Origin: Chrysochromulina parva
Taxonomy: Eukaryota; Haptophyta; Prymnesiales; Chrysochromulinaceae
Assembly: GCA_002887195.1 (NCBI GenBank)
Contig: PJAB01000943.1
Span: 1 to 18,902 of the forward strand
Direction of reading: 5' to 3'
Length of the DNA: 18,902 nt
A program made the position numbers and the translations under genes. This document shows positions 1 to 8,587 of the stretch, piece after piece. The notes beneath the pieces are model-generated. The model searched no databases. It worked only from the letters and a program-made list of their open reading frames with translations, and was not told where the DNA came from. How positions within the stretch are numbered: the stretch's first letter is position 1; each line of letters opens with the position of its first letter.

Positions 1-169
1 GGGTGTGTGTTGTTGGTGGGTTTGGTTGGTTGTGAGATTCGTCTGTGTGCCTTTGTGCGTCCGCGTGTTCCGTGTGTCTCGTGTGTGTCCCGGCTCCACC
101 CGGTGTCTTTTTACCGGTATAAGAGTGCGCGTCGGGCCGCGTCATTGCAACGAAAAGGATCGGACTCTC

Positions 170-2140
170 ATGCATTCCAGCCTCGCAGCCGTCACTACAC
201 TGGCTGAGCCGCCAACTACATGCCCTTCAGCTCACCGCACGCCTGCCGACACGTGCAACCTCTTTGACAACAACCCGAGGAAGTGTGAAGAGTCCGTATC
301 GCGCCGCCTTCTACAAGTGCGTGTAAGCCAAGGATTTGCAGACTGCTGGTACTACGATGGCCGATGCCGCGCCTTCCATCATTGGAGGCAGAAGCCCGGT
401 GCCTTTGGTTGGGTGCTTGCCGGCCTTGATGCACGTGGGTGCACAGAGAGCCTGGTGTTGCCTCCTGGTGTGCCACGCGCAGATCAAGTGCTGCGCGACG
501 TCTCAGTCCGCTGCGGCACCATGGATGGATGGCTGCCGATAGGCAAATGCGCACGCGTCGCGCAACAGGATGCATGCCAACGGCCCGCTGCGTCTCCGAC
601 CCACATCAGGACGCTCCAAGGGTTCCGTCCAGTTTACATCCGCGACTGCAAACTCATGACGCTCGTGGACGGCCAGAGGCAGTGCTACACGCGCGAGCCC
701 AGCCCGACAGTTCTTCCCAAGTGGCACAAAGATGCCTTGAACAGCAAGGAAACTCGCGTGTGTGGGGAAGATCCCTGCGACGATAGCACCGCGAAGGTAG
801 TGCGCGAGTATCTGGAGCGATGGTCGAGCAACCAGACGAACACGACTTCTCGGTGCACCATCGCAACGGGCGCGACGTCTGCGTCAGCATCACCACGGCT
901 TCTTCTCATAGTCGACAAGGCTTGCAATGGCTGCAGCAAGACAGTGTCAGGATCCTCCAATCTGTGGCATCGAATGTCGAGAATGTTTACTGTTTGGCAG
1001 GCGCTCAAAGCATTGGGTTGCGCCCGTGCCAGCTTGGGTGACCAAGAGTGCAGCGACGCCGAACTTCCCGTGGCGGACGTGCTCTTCACACGTCGGCACA
1101 GCTACCTGGTCTTTCCAAATTCATCAAGGAGCGGATGGAGCACGCTCGTCGGAGGTCGGGTGCTGAATCCGCACACCTGGTGCAGGTCGTGTAAGGTCAA
1201 GGATCCGCCGTACAAAGTGCCATGGTGCTCATATGATAAGCTCGTGATCCTGCCGTATGCGCCGAAGATCGTCACCGAAAATCAGGAATTCCGTGATTCG
1301 GAGGGCAAGGGCAGCGGCGTTGCTGACACGCTCTGGAGCCTCTCGTTTGGACGTCACTTTGCATGCGCGAGCTCCGAAGCTGGATACGTCTGGCGCGCAT
1401 TTGTCAGGGACATGCTCACGAGGATGAATTTGCGCCACATGCTGTGGCCGCATCACACGTTGCACGAGCCGTCGAGAACGGAGGTGTGCCTGTTATTGAG
1501 GTCCGATCCCAACAAGCCCGCCGGGCGCACGTGGACATGGAACAAGGCCCATCGAGAGTTTCCCCGGTATGAGGCAGCAAACTGCGTCCACGAGATGCAC
1601 CAAACTTTGGGCGGGATCTGCCGCGGGCACCAGCGGGTGCAAACGCGCGATATCCTGTTCCAATCCGCTACTACGCTTCGTCATCAGGTCAGCCAGATGG
1701 AAGGATGTAACGTCGCAATGGGCATCCATGGTGCCCAGCTGATGAACGTCATGTGGATGCAGCACGGCAGCGCTGTCGTTGAGTTCCACCGCATCTCGGT
1801 TCAAGATACGAGCTCGCCAAGCGGGCATGAGTCACAGGCCGAGAAGGAGATGGTCTATTATTACCGCAACGTAGCAATCCTGTCGGGCCACACGTACTTT
1901 AGCCGCGAGGTGTGCGACAACAGGACGAATCGCTACGACCGGACACGCAAGGAGTACGCGCATTGCGCCGGACAGGCAACGGGTAAAGGGATCCACCTCT
2001 ACTCGGATCAGGTGCAGCAAGTGGCGATGGCGGCCGTGGCCTCCATTGGGCACATGGGGGGCGCGTACGATGACCGGCCCGTGCGAGAGTGCCCCTACTG
2101 GGTGCCAGGCAACTCGTCTGGCAATGCGTCTTTGTCGTGA
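170..2140 (+). CDS. GT61-family (DUF563) glycosyltransferase-like protein, 5' end uncertain
   Basis: Seen: 656 residues from the first in-frame ATG. The open frame continues upstream to the window edge without an ATG, so the true N-terminus may lie in an upstream exon outside the window. The C-terminal part (about residues 515-535) carries a GIHGAQLMN segment followed by GSAVVEFHR. This matches the G-x-H-G-A-x-L-x-N ... G-S-x-V-V-E signature of GT61 enzymes (plant xylosyl- and arabinosyltransferases, animal EGF-domain O-GlcNAc transferase). It is preceded by a stretch resembling the family's hydrophilic donor-site region (LRHQVSQMEGCNVAMG). The N-terminal half is rich in cysteine and has no family I recognise. 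Family knowledge: these are Golgi or ER lumenal transferases, normally type II membrane proteins. No convincing membrane anchor follows the chosen Met, which is another reason to suspect a missing 5' exon. The specific donor and acceptor sugars cannot be told. Confidence 0.72.
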   Translation: MHSSLAAVTTLAEPPTTCPSAHRTPADTCNLFDNNPRKCEESVSRRLLQVRVSQGFADCWYYDGRCRAFHHWRQKPGAFGWVLAGLDARGCTESLVLPPGVPRADQVLRDVSVRCGTMDGWLPIGKCARVAQQDACQRPAASPTHIRTLQGFRPVYIRDCKLMTLVDGQRQCYTREPSPTVLPKWHKDALNSKETRVCGEDPCDDSTAKVVREYLERWSSNQTNTTSRCTIATGATSASASPRLLLIVDKACNGCSKTVSGSSNLWHRMSRMFTVWQALKALGCARASLGDQECSDAELPVADVLFTRRHSYLVFPNSSRSGWSTLVGGRVLNPHTWCRSCKVKDPPYKVPWCSYDKLVILPYAPKIVTENQEFRDSEGKGSGVADTLWSLSFGRHFACASSEAGYVWRAFVRDMLTRMNLRHMLWPHHTLHEPSRTEVCLLLRSDPNKPAGRTWTWNKAHREFPRYEAANCVHEMHQTLGGICRGHQRVQTRDILFQSATTLRHQVSQMEGCNVAMGIHGAQLMNVMWMQHGSAVVEFHRISVQDTSSPSGHESQAEKEMVYYYRNVAILSGHTYFSREVCDNRTNRYDRTRKEYAHCAGQATGKGIHLYSDQVQQVAMAAVASIGHMGGAYDDRPVRECPYWVPGNSSGNASLS

Positions 2141-2385
2141 GAACTGAGATGTGCGTTGCCGATTGTGTGAAATTGCAGTCTGAAACGAGCACTGCAAATA
2201 TGCAAAGCCTCGCACGTTGTATGATCCCAGGTCGCACATCACATGTACCGGTAAGCACGTCACGTGCTGTATTTTTCACAGCTGTCAAGTTTGGTTCACA
2301 GGTCGGTAGATTCCCGAAAACCCCCCCGCGTGAAGCGCCCCACACACACGAACAAAGGCCGCTGCCACTTGAACTCCAAATCCTG
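2141..2385. other. Intergenic region between GT61 gene and GIY-YIG gene
   Basis: The interval is 245 bases. An open frame in phase with the downstream gene runs through it, but its amino-acid content has no recognisable domain and the conserved domain begins exactly at the ATG at 2386. I treat it as the 3' UTR of the upstream gene plus the promoter or 5' UTR of the next. No TATA box or polyadenylation signal is convincing. Confidence 0.4.
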
Positions 2386-3180
2386 ATGCCTCTATTCCTC
2401 TACACGCTGGAGCTGAAGGAAAACCATTTCTATGTCGGCACCACCACCAACCCAGCTGCACGTCTAAAAGAGCATCGCGATGGTGCCGGCGCCGAATGGA
2501 CACGGCTGCATCCACCGCTGTGCTTCTCGCAGAAGTACAAGCTGCGGAAGCTCGAGTGCTCCGACGAGGCGGCGCGCTTGCAGGAAGACGCGCATGTGAA
2601 AGCGGTGATGCTCGATCGTGGCATCGACTCCGTGCGTGGTGGCTCATATTCGCGTCCGCATTTGTCTCGCGAGGACGTGAAGGCTTTGTGCAAGGAAATG
2701 TATCACGCCACCAACGGCTGCTTACGGTGCGGGCATCAGGGCCACTGGGCGACTGCATGCTTCGCGAGGACGGATGTGATGGGCAATGCCATTGTGGACG
2801 ATGATGCTTCGCCCTCCACATCAACGAGTGCACCAACCGGACCGCAGCGCCCGAGGTACGCTGCAGCTGAGCAGCGTGCGGCTGCAGCGGAGCAGCGGGC
2901 TGCAGCTGCTGCAGAATCAGCGTGGCAGGGCGGCCGAGGTGGCCAAGGCGGCCGCAGTGGGGGCGTGTCGCCATCCGCGTCGTCGACCAAAAAGCGCTCG
3001 CGCAACTCTCTCGACGGGTGCCGTCGCTGTGGGCGGGCGAGTCACACGATCAAGGACTGCTACGCGACAAGTGACGTCGCCGGGAACCGTTTCTCGGAAG
3101 AGGAGGAGTCCTCATCCTCGGATGAGGATGAGGATGAGGATGAGGATTCGGTTGAGGATTCGGATGAGGATGGCGGATGA
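2386..3180 (+). CDS. GIY-YIG-like domain protein with two CCHC zinc knuckles and an acidic tail
   Basis: Seen: 264 residues. Residues 4-33 have LYTLEL, then FYVGTT, then AARLKEH. This matches the GIY-YIG nuclease layout (here YTL...YVG), including the catalytic-position Arg27; a Glu in QEDAH (about 67) is a candidate metal ligand. Two zinc knuckles follow, both CX2CX4HX4C: C112/C115/H120/C125 and C212/C215/H220/C225. Each is followed by a similar tail (CFARTDVMGN and CYATSDVAGN), so knuckle plus tail is a duplicated module. The linker at 158-177 repeats AAAEQRA-like units and residues 181-193 are Gly/Arg-rich. The tail is Asp/Glu/Ser-rich, encoded by a GATGAG microsatellite. The start was chosen because the domain begins at this Met. 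Inference: a nucleic-acid-binding protein with possible endonuclease activity; homologues could be domesticated from mobile elements or large DNA viruses. Catalytic activity is unproven. Confidence 0.65.
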   Translation: MPLFLYTLELKENHFYVGTTTNPAARLKEHRDGAGAEWTRLHPPLCFSQKYKLRKLECSDEAARLQEDAHVKAVMLDRGIDSVRGGSYSRPHLSREDVKALCKEMYHATNGCLRCGHQGHWATACFARTDVMGNAIVDDDASPSTSTSAPTGPQRPRYAAAEQRAAAAEQRAAAAAESAWQGGRGGQGGRSGGVSPSASSTKKRSRNSLDGCRRCGRASHTIKDCYATSDVAGNRFSEEEESSSSDEDEDEDEDSVEDSDEDGG

Positions 3181-3235
3181 GGATGTTTTGGCACTGCGCT
3201 GGTCCAGGATGAGGATGAGGATGACTTCCATGAGG
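3117..3235 (+). repeat. GATGAG microsatellite spanning the 3' end of the GIY-YIG gene
   Basis: GATGAG/GATTCG hexamer units run through the last codons of the upstream gene. They continue past its TGA (3178-3180) into the intergenic region, with a second GATGAG cluster at about 3208-3225. In the gene's frame the units read Asp-Glu. The stop arises from a GGATGA within the tract, so slippage here would change the length of the acidic tail. Confidence 0.75.
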
Positions 3236-3382
3236 ACGTGGAAAACCGCTGTGTTACCCATGTGTTATCACAGGCAGCGAAGCCTACGAAGAGACACAGG
3301 TGCGAAGGGCTCGGTTTCGTCTTTGGACACCCGCGCGCGTCCTGGTCGGGCCCGCGTCCGACGAGGAGACGGGGGCGGCCTT

Positions 3383-5224
3383 ATGAAGCGCAGCTTCTTC
3401 TTGTGTGGCGTCCTTGCCACGTCCGCGGCGGCGCGAGCGCCACTTGATAAGCCGAACGTTGTGCTCTTTTTTGTCGACGATCTTGGCTACGGAGACACGG
3501 GCTTTACCGGCCATCCAACGACCAAGACTCCACAAATCGATAAGCTGGCGTTCAGCGGCAAGGTCCTGACTACTTGGTACAGCGCTTGCCCGGTCTGCTC
3601 GTGCTCGCGTGCGTCGTTGATGACGGGCCGCCAGTGGTCTCGGATGGGCATCCCGGGCGTGTTCGGCCAAACCACAGACAGCGGGCTTCCGTTGAACGAG
3701 ACGACGCTTGCCTCGCAACTCAAGACAGCGGGTTACGCGACCGGGGCATGCGGAAAATGGCATCTCGGCCAACGCGAGGCGTACCTTCCAGCGGCTCGCG
3801 GATTCGATGCGTACCTGGGCATACCCTTCAGCGATGATATGGGAAAGGCACGCGCGTCGCCATGCGACAAGCCGGGCGGCGGCACATCCGGCTTCAGCCA
3901 ACGGCCCGGTGCATCGGCATCAGAGTCCGCGATCAAGCCATACGTGGAGGCGGGCTTGGCGCGGCCGTTGAGCGCCGGGGAGGCGGACGACCCTGGCGGC
4001 GACTTCTTGCCCCTCGTGGAGCAGCGCAAGAATGCCGACGGCACCGTGAATACCACCGTCCTTGAGCAGCCGGTCGACCTTACAAACCTGTCTCCGCAAT
4101 ACCGCACGTTTGCAACCTCCTTCATCGACGAACATAAGGATGAGCCTTTCTTCCTCTACCTCCCCTTTTCGCACGTGCACACGACCATGGACAATCAGCC
4201 TGAGAAGCAGTGCGCCCCGCCGCCTCACCCACGGCAGAGCCCACCTCTGCACTTGCTCAACACGGCGCCCTTTCCCCTCAGGTACTGCGACTGCGAGCAC
4301 AAGAACGCTACGCGCCGCGGAGCCTTTGGCGACGCGCTCGCCGAGATCGACACGCTCGTGGGGCAAGTCGCTGAGCGGCTGAAGGCCAACGGCATCGAGG
4401 GCAATACGCTCATTTTGTTCACAGCGGACAACGGCCCGTGGCTGGTCCAGGGCACATCGGGTGGGTCAGAGGGGCTTCTGTCGGCGCGGTACGCCGGGTA
4501 CTGGAACGTCGGCAAGGGGTCAACCTGGGAGGGGGGCATCCGCGAGGCGGGCTTTGCGCACTGGCCTGGTGTCATCGAGCCTTTCACGCGCTCCGCGGAG
4601 ATCGTCTCCTCCATGGACGTCTTCCCGACGGTCCTTGGTCTGGCGGGGGTTCCGCTGCCGACGGATCGGGTGTACGACGGGCGCGACTTCAAGTCCATCC
4701 TCTTCAACGAGTCCGGCAAGTCCCTTCACGACATCCTCTTCTTCTACGGAGGCGCCGAGGCAGGCAACGATGGCAACAGCCCCTCCGCCGCCCGGTTTGG
4801 TCCGTACAAGGCTCACTTCGCTACGGGGCCTGGCCTGAGTGGGTGCGGCGTCTCTCCCTCGGCCCCCGTGGGGTGCCCGACCCTGAAATACAGCAACGGG
4901 CCGCTCCTCTTCAATGTCGAGGTGCGGCGTCGATGGACACTGATTGCCTGTGAGCTCCTCCCTCATCTGGAAGTTTCTGTCCTAATTTGGCAGGTCGACC
5001 CATCGGAGGCGCATCCGCTCTCTGTCAACACGACTACTCCCAAGGACCCCCACCTCGCCTCGGTGATCGCGACGATCATGAGTGCTTACGAGAAGGTGAA
5101 GCAGGATATCGTGCCGTACCATTCGGACCCAGCTCCAGATGGCCCCGGCGAGAAGAAAGGCGAGTACGGCATCTGCTGCAACAGAACGCTCGGGTGCGAC
5201 TGCAACGGGCCGCCCTCAACGTGA
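3383..5224 (+). CDS. Secreted or lysosomal-type sulfatase (arylsulfatase/GALNS-like), three exons
   Basis: The start at 3383 gives a signal peptide (MKRSFFLCGVLATSAAARA). An open frame extends upstream, but that part is low-complexity repeat translation. Conserved sulfatase blocks: NVVLFFVDDLGYGD (metal Asp32/33), the formylglycine region VCSCSRASLMTGR (Cys72), GKWHLG (Lys125, His127), SHVH (about 264-266), FTADNGPW and GGIREAGFAHWPG. Two internal blocks interrupt conserved sequence and carry GT...AG ends. Removing 4210-4281 joins EKQ to YCDCEHK, and removing 4922-4993 joins LLFNVE to VDPSEAHPL. The spliced product is 565 residues (exons 3383-4209, 4282-4921, 4994-5224), close to the usual sulfatase length. 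Role: hydrolysis of sulfate esters on polysaccharides or glycolipids in the ER/lysosome route or outside the cell; the substrate is not predictable. Oddity: the C-x-P-S-R sulfatase signature reads C-S-C-S-R here. Confidence 0.9.
   Translation: MKRSFFLCGVLATSAAARAPLDKPNVVLFFVDDLGYGDTGFTGHPTTKTPQIDKLAFSGKVLTTWYSACPVCSCSRASLMTGRQWSRMGIPGVFGQTTDSGLPLNETTLASQLKTAGYATGACGKWHLGQREAYLPAARGFDAYLGIPFSDDMGKARASPCDKPGGGTSGFSQRPGASASESAIKPYVEAGLARPLSAGEADDPGGDFLPLVEQRKNADGTVNTTVLEQPVDLTNLSPQYRTFATSFIDEHKDEPFFLYLPFSHVHTTMDNQPEKQCAPPPHPRQSPPLHLLNTAPFPLRYCDCEHKNATRRGAFGDALAEIDTLVGQVAERLKANGIEGNTLILFTADNGPWLVQGTSGGSEGLLSARYAGYWNVGKGSTWEGGIREAGFAHWPGVIEPFTRSAEIVSSMDVFPTVLGLAGVPLPTDRVYDGRDFKSILFNESGKSLHDILFFYGGAEAGNDGNSPSAARFGPYKAHFATGPGLSGCGVSPSAPVGCPTLKYSNGPLLFNVEVRRRWTLIACELLPHLEVSVLIWQVDPSEAHPLSVNTTTPKDPHLASVIATIMSAYEKVKQDIVPYHSDPAPDGPGEKKGEYGICCNRTLGCDCNGPPST
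4210..4281 (+). other. In-frame 72-nt intron in the sulfatase gene (first)
   Basis: It begins GTGCGCC and ends with a pyrimidine-rich acceptor CTTTCCCCTCAG. It has no in-frame stop and its length is 3 x 24. Its translation is Pro/His-rich (CAPPPHPRQSPP...) and interrupts otherwise sulfatase-like sequence just upstream of the AFGDALAEID block. A CTCAAC near the 3' end could serve as branch point. Confidence 0.75.
4922..4993 (+). other. In-frame 72-nt intron in the sulfatase gene (second)
   Basis: It begins GTGCGGC and ends TTTGGCAG, with CCTAAT about 10 bases upstream as a good branch-point candidate. It has no in-frame stop. Removal restores NVE-VDPSEAHPLS, a typical C-terminal sulfatase block (LFNVE.DPSE). 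It has the same length as the first intron of this gene. Confidence 0.85.
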
Positions 5225-5530
5225 ACTTGCGCACCAGTGCGTGGTGGCTGTTGTGGAGTATGGGAACTTGCCATGGGACTTGCGAATGCGACTCGGGGCG
5301 GCTCTATAGTCGAGTTATTCACTCCGCTCTGAGATGCAAAGACACGATGTATGACGCTCGTCCCGCACCGGCGGCGTATGCGGGCGAGCAGGGTCGGACC
5401 CTGAGGGTGGGTGCGCGGACGTCTCAGTGCGTTGTCTTGCTTAAATTATACTAGTGACACATAGTCGTCAAAGCCTGGGGATCCTGAACGTGCTTGTCTC
5501 CTCTCGCAGGAGTCACAAGTCTCGCAACTC
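5225..5530. other. Convergent intergenic region
   Basis: The interval is 306 bases between the 3' ends of the sulfatase (+) and ABC1 kinase (-) genes, and must hold both 3' UTRs. No RNA gene, canonical polyadenylation signal or repeat stands out. A short AT-rich stretch lies near 5440-5455 (CTTAAATTATACTAG). Confidence 0.4.
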
Positions 5531-5954
5531 TCATCCTTCCGCAGCATACATCCATCTCTCGTCTTGTCCGATTCGCGAAGCCTGAGCGCTCCTCACCCTG
5601 TCGACGTTCACTGCTTTCGACGTCCATTGCTCATACGCCCAACTCGATGCCGGTGCTGAGGCCTCGCGTCTCGCCGCCGCGTACGTCCAGCTGAGCGCTG
5701 CGTCATGCTGGGCGTCATGCGCATGGTGCGCCGCTGCAACCTCCTCAGCTTTCAGAAAGCTGGCCGCTGCTTCCAAGGCAACGGCTTCATGGCCGACCGT
5801 TACCGCTACAGCCGCCTTTCCAGTTTGCGGGCCAGCCGTCGCCGTGGTTGCTGGCGGCGGCGGAGGCGGCGGAGGCGGCGGTGGCGGCGGAGGCGGCGGT
5901 GGCGGCGGTGGCGGCGTCGCCGACGGTGGGGGCCTCGCTCGCCGCGGCGGCGGA

Positions 5955-6006
<52 letters not shown>

Positions 6007-8356
6007 GGTTACTCCAGTCCATGGCAAAGAAGGATTGGATACCGCGCCGGACGCTGCGCTCGACGAGCTGCAGCGTCACGTCCGCGAGCTGGCGCTGCAC
6101 ACGCTCCTGAGCGAGCAGCGTCGTGGCGAGCGCCCCGATCCTCGAGAGCTCAAGGCTGCCGCCGCGTGCAGAGCGCTGCAGTAACTCGAGGACGCGGATG
6201 GCGCGTCGGATGCGCTCGGTAGGCGGGTTGAGCGCAGTGTGCTCGGCCGCGAGCCGCGCTGCCACGGCCGCCATGCCTGCGAGTGCGTCGCTGGTGCTGG
6301 AGTTGGTGCTGGTGCTGGACCTCCTGCTGCCACTTCCGGCGGCAGCAGCGGCGGCCGCAGCCGCCGTGGCCGCCGGCCCACCTTCCGCCACGAGCTGCGC
6401 GGCGAACGATCCGAACGTCTGGTAGAGGTAGGCGCCCGATTCGGCGCCGAGCGTGTCGATCTCGTCCACAATCTCGTCGGTGAGCCGCTCGAGCATAGGC
6501 GAGCCCTCGGGCGAGAGTAGGTAGTCGGAGAGCTGCTCGGCGGCGGCGTGCAGGTCGAGCTCGCGCGTGCCCGCGGCGTTGTCGAGGAGCCCCTCGAGCA
6601 GGTGCCATTGGATCGCACCGTCGCGGAAGATGAGCGTCACCAGCGCGCGCCGCAGCTGCGGCGAACGATCGGTGAGGAGCCTCGCCGCAATGTAAGGGTA
6701 CGCGTCGCGGATGATGGCCGACTTATCATCCACTTGCAACGCGAGGCCCTCGAGCACCCCTAGGCATCGCAGGATGGCGATGTAAAAGGGCGGGAGCGAG
6801 AAGGGGAACTTGTACATGACGTCGCCGAGCCGCTCCACCACCGACTTGAAGTTGAGCTCCGAGACGGGGGCGTTGAGGACATCGGGCAGAGCCGCGTTGA
6901 GTGCGGTCACAATCGGGCCGATGTCCTCCTCCGGCGGGATGAAGCCGAGATTGCGGTAGAGTTCGGCGAGGGCGCCAAAGTCGCGGTTGACCATGTGCAC
7001 GACCGCCTCGATGAGCGAGTAGCGCTGCGTGGGTGCGAGGTAGCTCATCATGCCGAAGTCAAGGTAGACGAGCTCGCCCGCGTCGGTGACGAGCAGGTTG
7101 CCCGCATGCGGGTCCGCATGAAAGAATCCATGCTCGAGCATCTGGCGGAGCGAGCACTGCACGAGTGTGTCCACGAGCGCTGCGGGGTCGAGCCCGCGGG
7201 CGAGCAGCGCCTCGCGATCCGTGAGACGCACGCCGTCCACCCAGCCCATCGTGAGCACCCGACGTGTCGAGAACTTGTCATAGATTCGGGGCGATGACAC
7301 GTTTGGGAGAGCGCCGTAGAGCCGATCGAAGCGGCGCGCGTTGGCGGCCTCGACTTCGTAGTCGACCTCCGCGTAGATCAGGCGCCCAAAATCGTCGATG
7401 ACCGACACGAAGTCGATGTTCCGGCCGAGCAGCTGCAGCAGTGAGCGCAGCGTGAGCGAGTACGAGCGCAGGATGTACAGGTCGAGGGCGATGATCGCCT
7501 CGACGTTGGGTCGCTGTACCTTGACGGCGACGCGCGTGCCGTCGGTGGCCAGCACGGCTTGGTACACCTGCCCGAGCGACGCCGCCGCCACCGGCTCCGG
7601 CCCAATCGAGGCAAACGTGCTCTCGAGAGGTGCCCCAAGCTCCGCCTGGATGATGCTGTACGCGGTCGCGGTCGGAAAGGGGGGCACGCGGTCCTGCAGC
7701 TGCTCGAGGCTCTGTAGGTACTCGAGTGGGAGCAGGTCAGAGCGCGACGAGAGCGCCTGGCCCGCCTTGATGATCGCCGGGCCGAGCGACGAGATCAGCT
7801 CGGTCAGCTCCTCGGCGCGAGCGGCCCGGTGCTCCGCCTCCTTGCCAGCCCTCTTGTCGAGGATCACCCTGGACAGGAAGCCGAGCAGCGGGCCGATGAG
7901 CTCCATCTGGCGCCTGAGCACGGCCATCGGCTGTGCGGCGAAGCGCGCCGCCGCGCGGATCGGGTCATATTCGACGCTCGGCTTCCTGTCTGCTGGGTCG
8001 CCCTCCGCCTCCACGAGCCGCTGCTGGTACGCGCCGCTGCCTTTGGACGCTCGCCGGCCGTTGGCAGTGGCGGCGCCGTTGCGAATCTGCGGCGCGTCCT
8101 CGACGAGCAGGGCCGCCGCCGCGCTCGCGAGGCGGTGCTCGTCCTCGCGCTGCCATCTGTCTACCATCACCATCAGGTCGACCTCGTTGAGCGGCTCTTT
8201 GTCGACCGGCGCGACAGCGAGCGGACGAGCGGGCGAGCGCCGGTTGCGAGGATGAAAAAGCTGGACTGGCGGCAGCGCAGCACGTCGCAAGGTCGCGAGT
8301 GGCGTGTAGGCTGCGGCCGCAGCCAAGGCGAGAAGCAGCCTAGCCGAAAGTGCCAT
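5531..8356 (-). CDS. ABC1/UbiB-family atypical kinase (ABC1K), probably plastid-targeted
   Basis: Seen: 941 residues from the ATG at 8356; the open frame extends 60 codons upstream, but this Met begins a hydrophobic leader (MALSARLLLALAAAAAYTPL) followed by an Arg-rich, acid-poor stretch. That pattern fits bipartite targeting to a complex plastid. UbiB hallmarks occur in order: KAGQ (Lys197), Ala-rich loop VAAASLGQVY (255-264), VAVKVQRP (Lys279), ExD at Glu330/Asp332, catalytic HADPHAGN (413-420) and YLDFG (431-435). Residues about 700-725 are Ala/Ser/Thr-rich. Residues about 785-835 are two polyproline runs, followed by a roughly 105-residue tail with three W-x-Y motifs that I do not recognise. 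Family knowledge: plastid ABC1Ks affect prenylquinone and tocopherol metabolism and plastoglobules; mitochondrial members support ubiquinone synthesis. Divergent from the RING gene, with 231 bases between start codons. Confidence 0.88.
5851..6004. repeat. GGC trinucleotide microsatellite (polyproline-coding on the minus strand)
   Basis: Two blocks of GGC/GGA triplets (about 5853-5914 and 5943-6004) are separated by a less repetitive spacer. On the minus strand within the ABC1 kinase gene they encode two runs of about 20 prolines split by a short Arg/Ala/Ser-containing spacer. The right block is almost pure GGC, so it is probably length-polymorphic. Confidence 0.9.
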
Positions 8357-8587
8357 CGCTGCTTGATGAGTGTGAAGAGGTGTGAATGGTTCAACAAGGT
8401 AGCGTGGAGCGCTTCTGTATGAATTCATCTCTGTCGCTGCGGGGCGGGCAGGCTGTTGATATATCCCGGCGTTACATAACCGAGCGAGGCGCGCTCGCTT
8501 TCCTTTCCCTCTTCGCTCACTTTCTTCTTGAGGCACTCGACGCCGGCACGCAACGCACGCGCGCCGCGCGCGCGCTCATACGACTGG
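8357..8587. promoter_or_regulatory. Shared divergent upstream region (ABC1 kinase / RING protein)
   Basis: These 231 bases separate the chosen start codons of two divergent genes, so both promoters and 5' UTRs must lie here or overlap the genes. An AT-richer segment GTTGATATATCCCGGC lies near 8455-8470. No defined core promoter element is certain. Confidence 0.4.

Noticed and set aside
2786..3382. Upstream extension of the sulfatase open frame by 199 codons
   Set aside because: It overlaps the zinc-knuckle gene in another frame and includes Arg-Met repeats from the GATGAG tract. The signal peptide at 3383 is the better start.
5848..6222. Plus-strand open frames of polyalanine, polyglycine and polyarginine
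   Set aside because: They are shadows of the GGC repeat inside the minus-strand ABC1 kinase gene, whose conserved motifs fix the true frame.
8357..8536. 60-codon upstream extension of the ABC1 kinase frame
   Set aside because: It would bury the hydrophobic targeting leader internally; the ATG at 8356 places it at the N-terminus.
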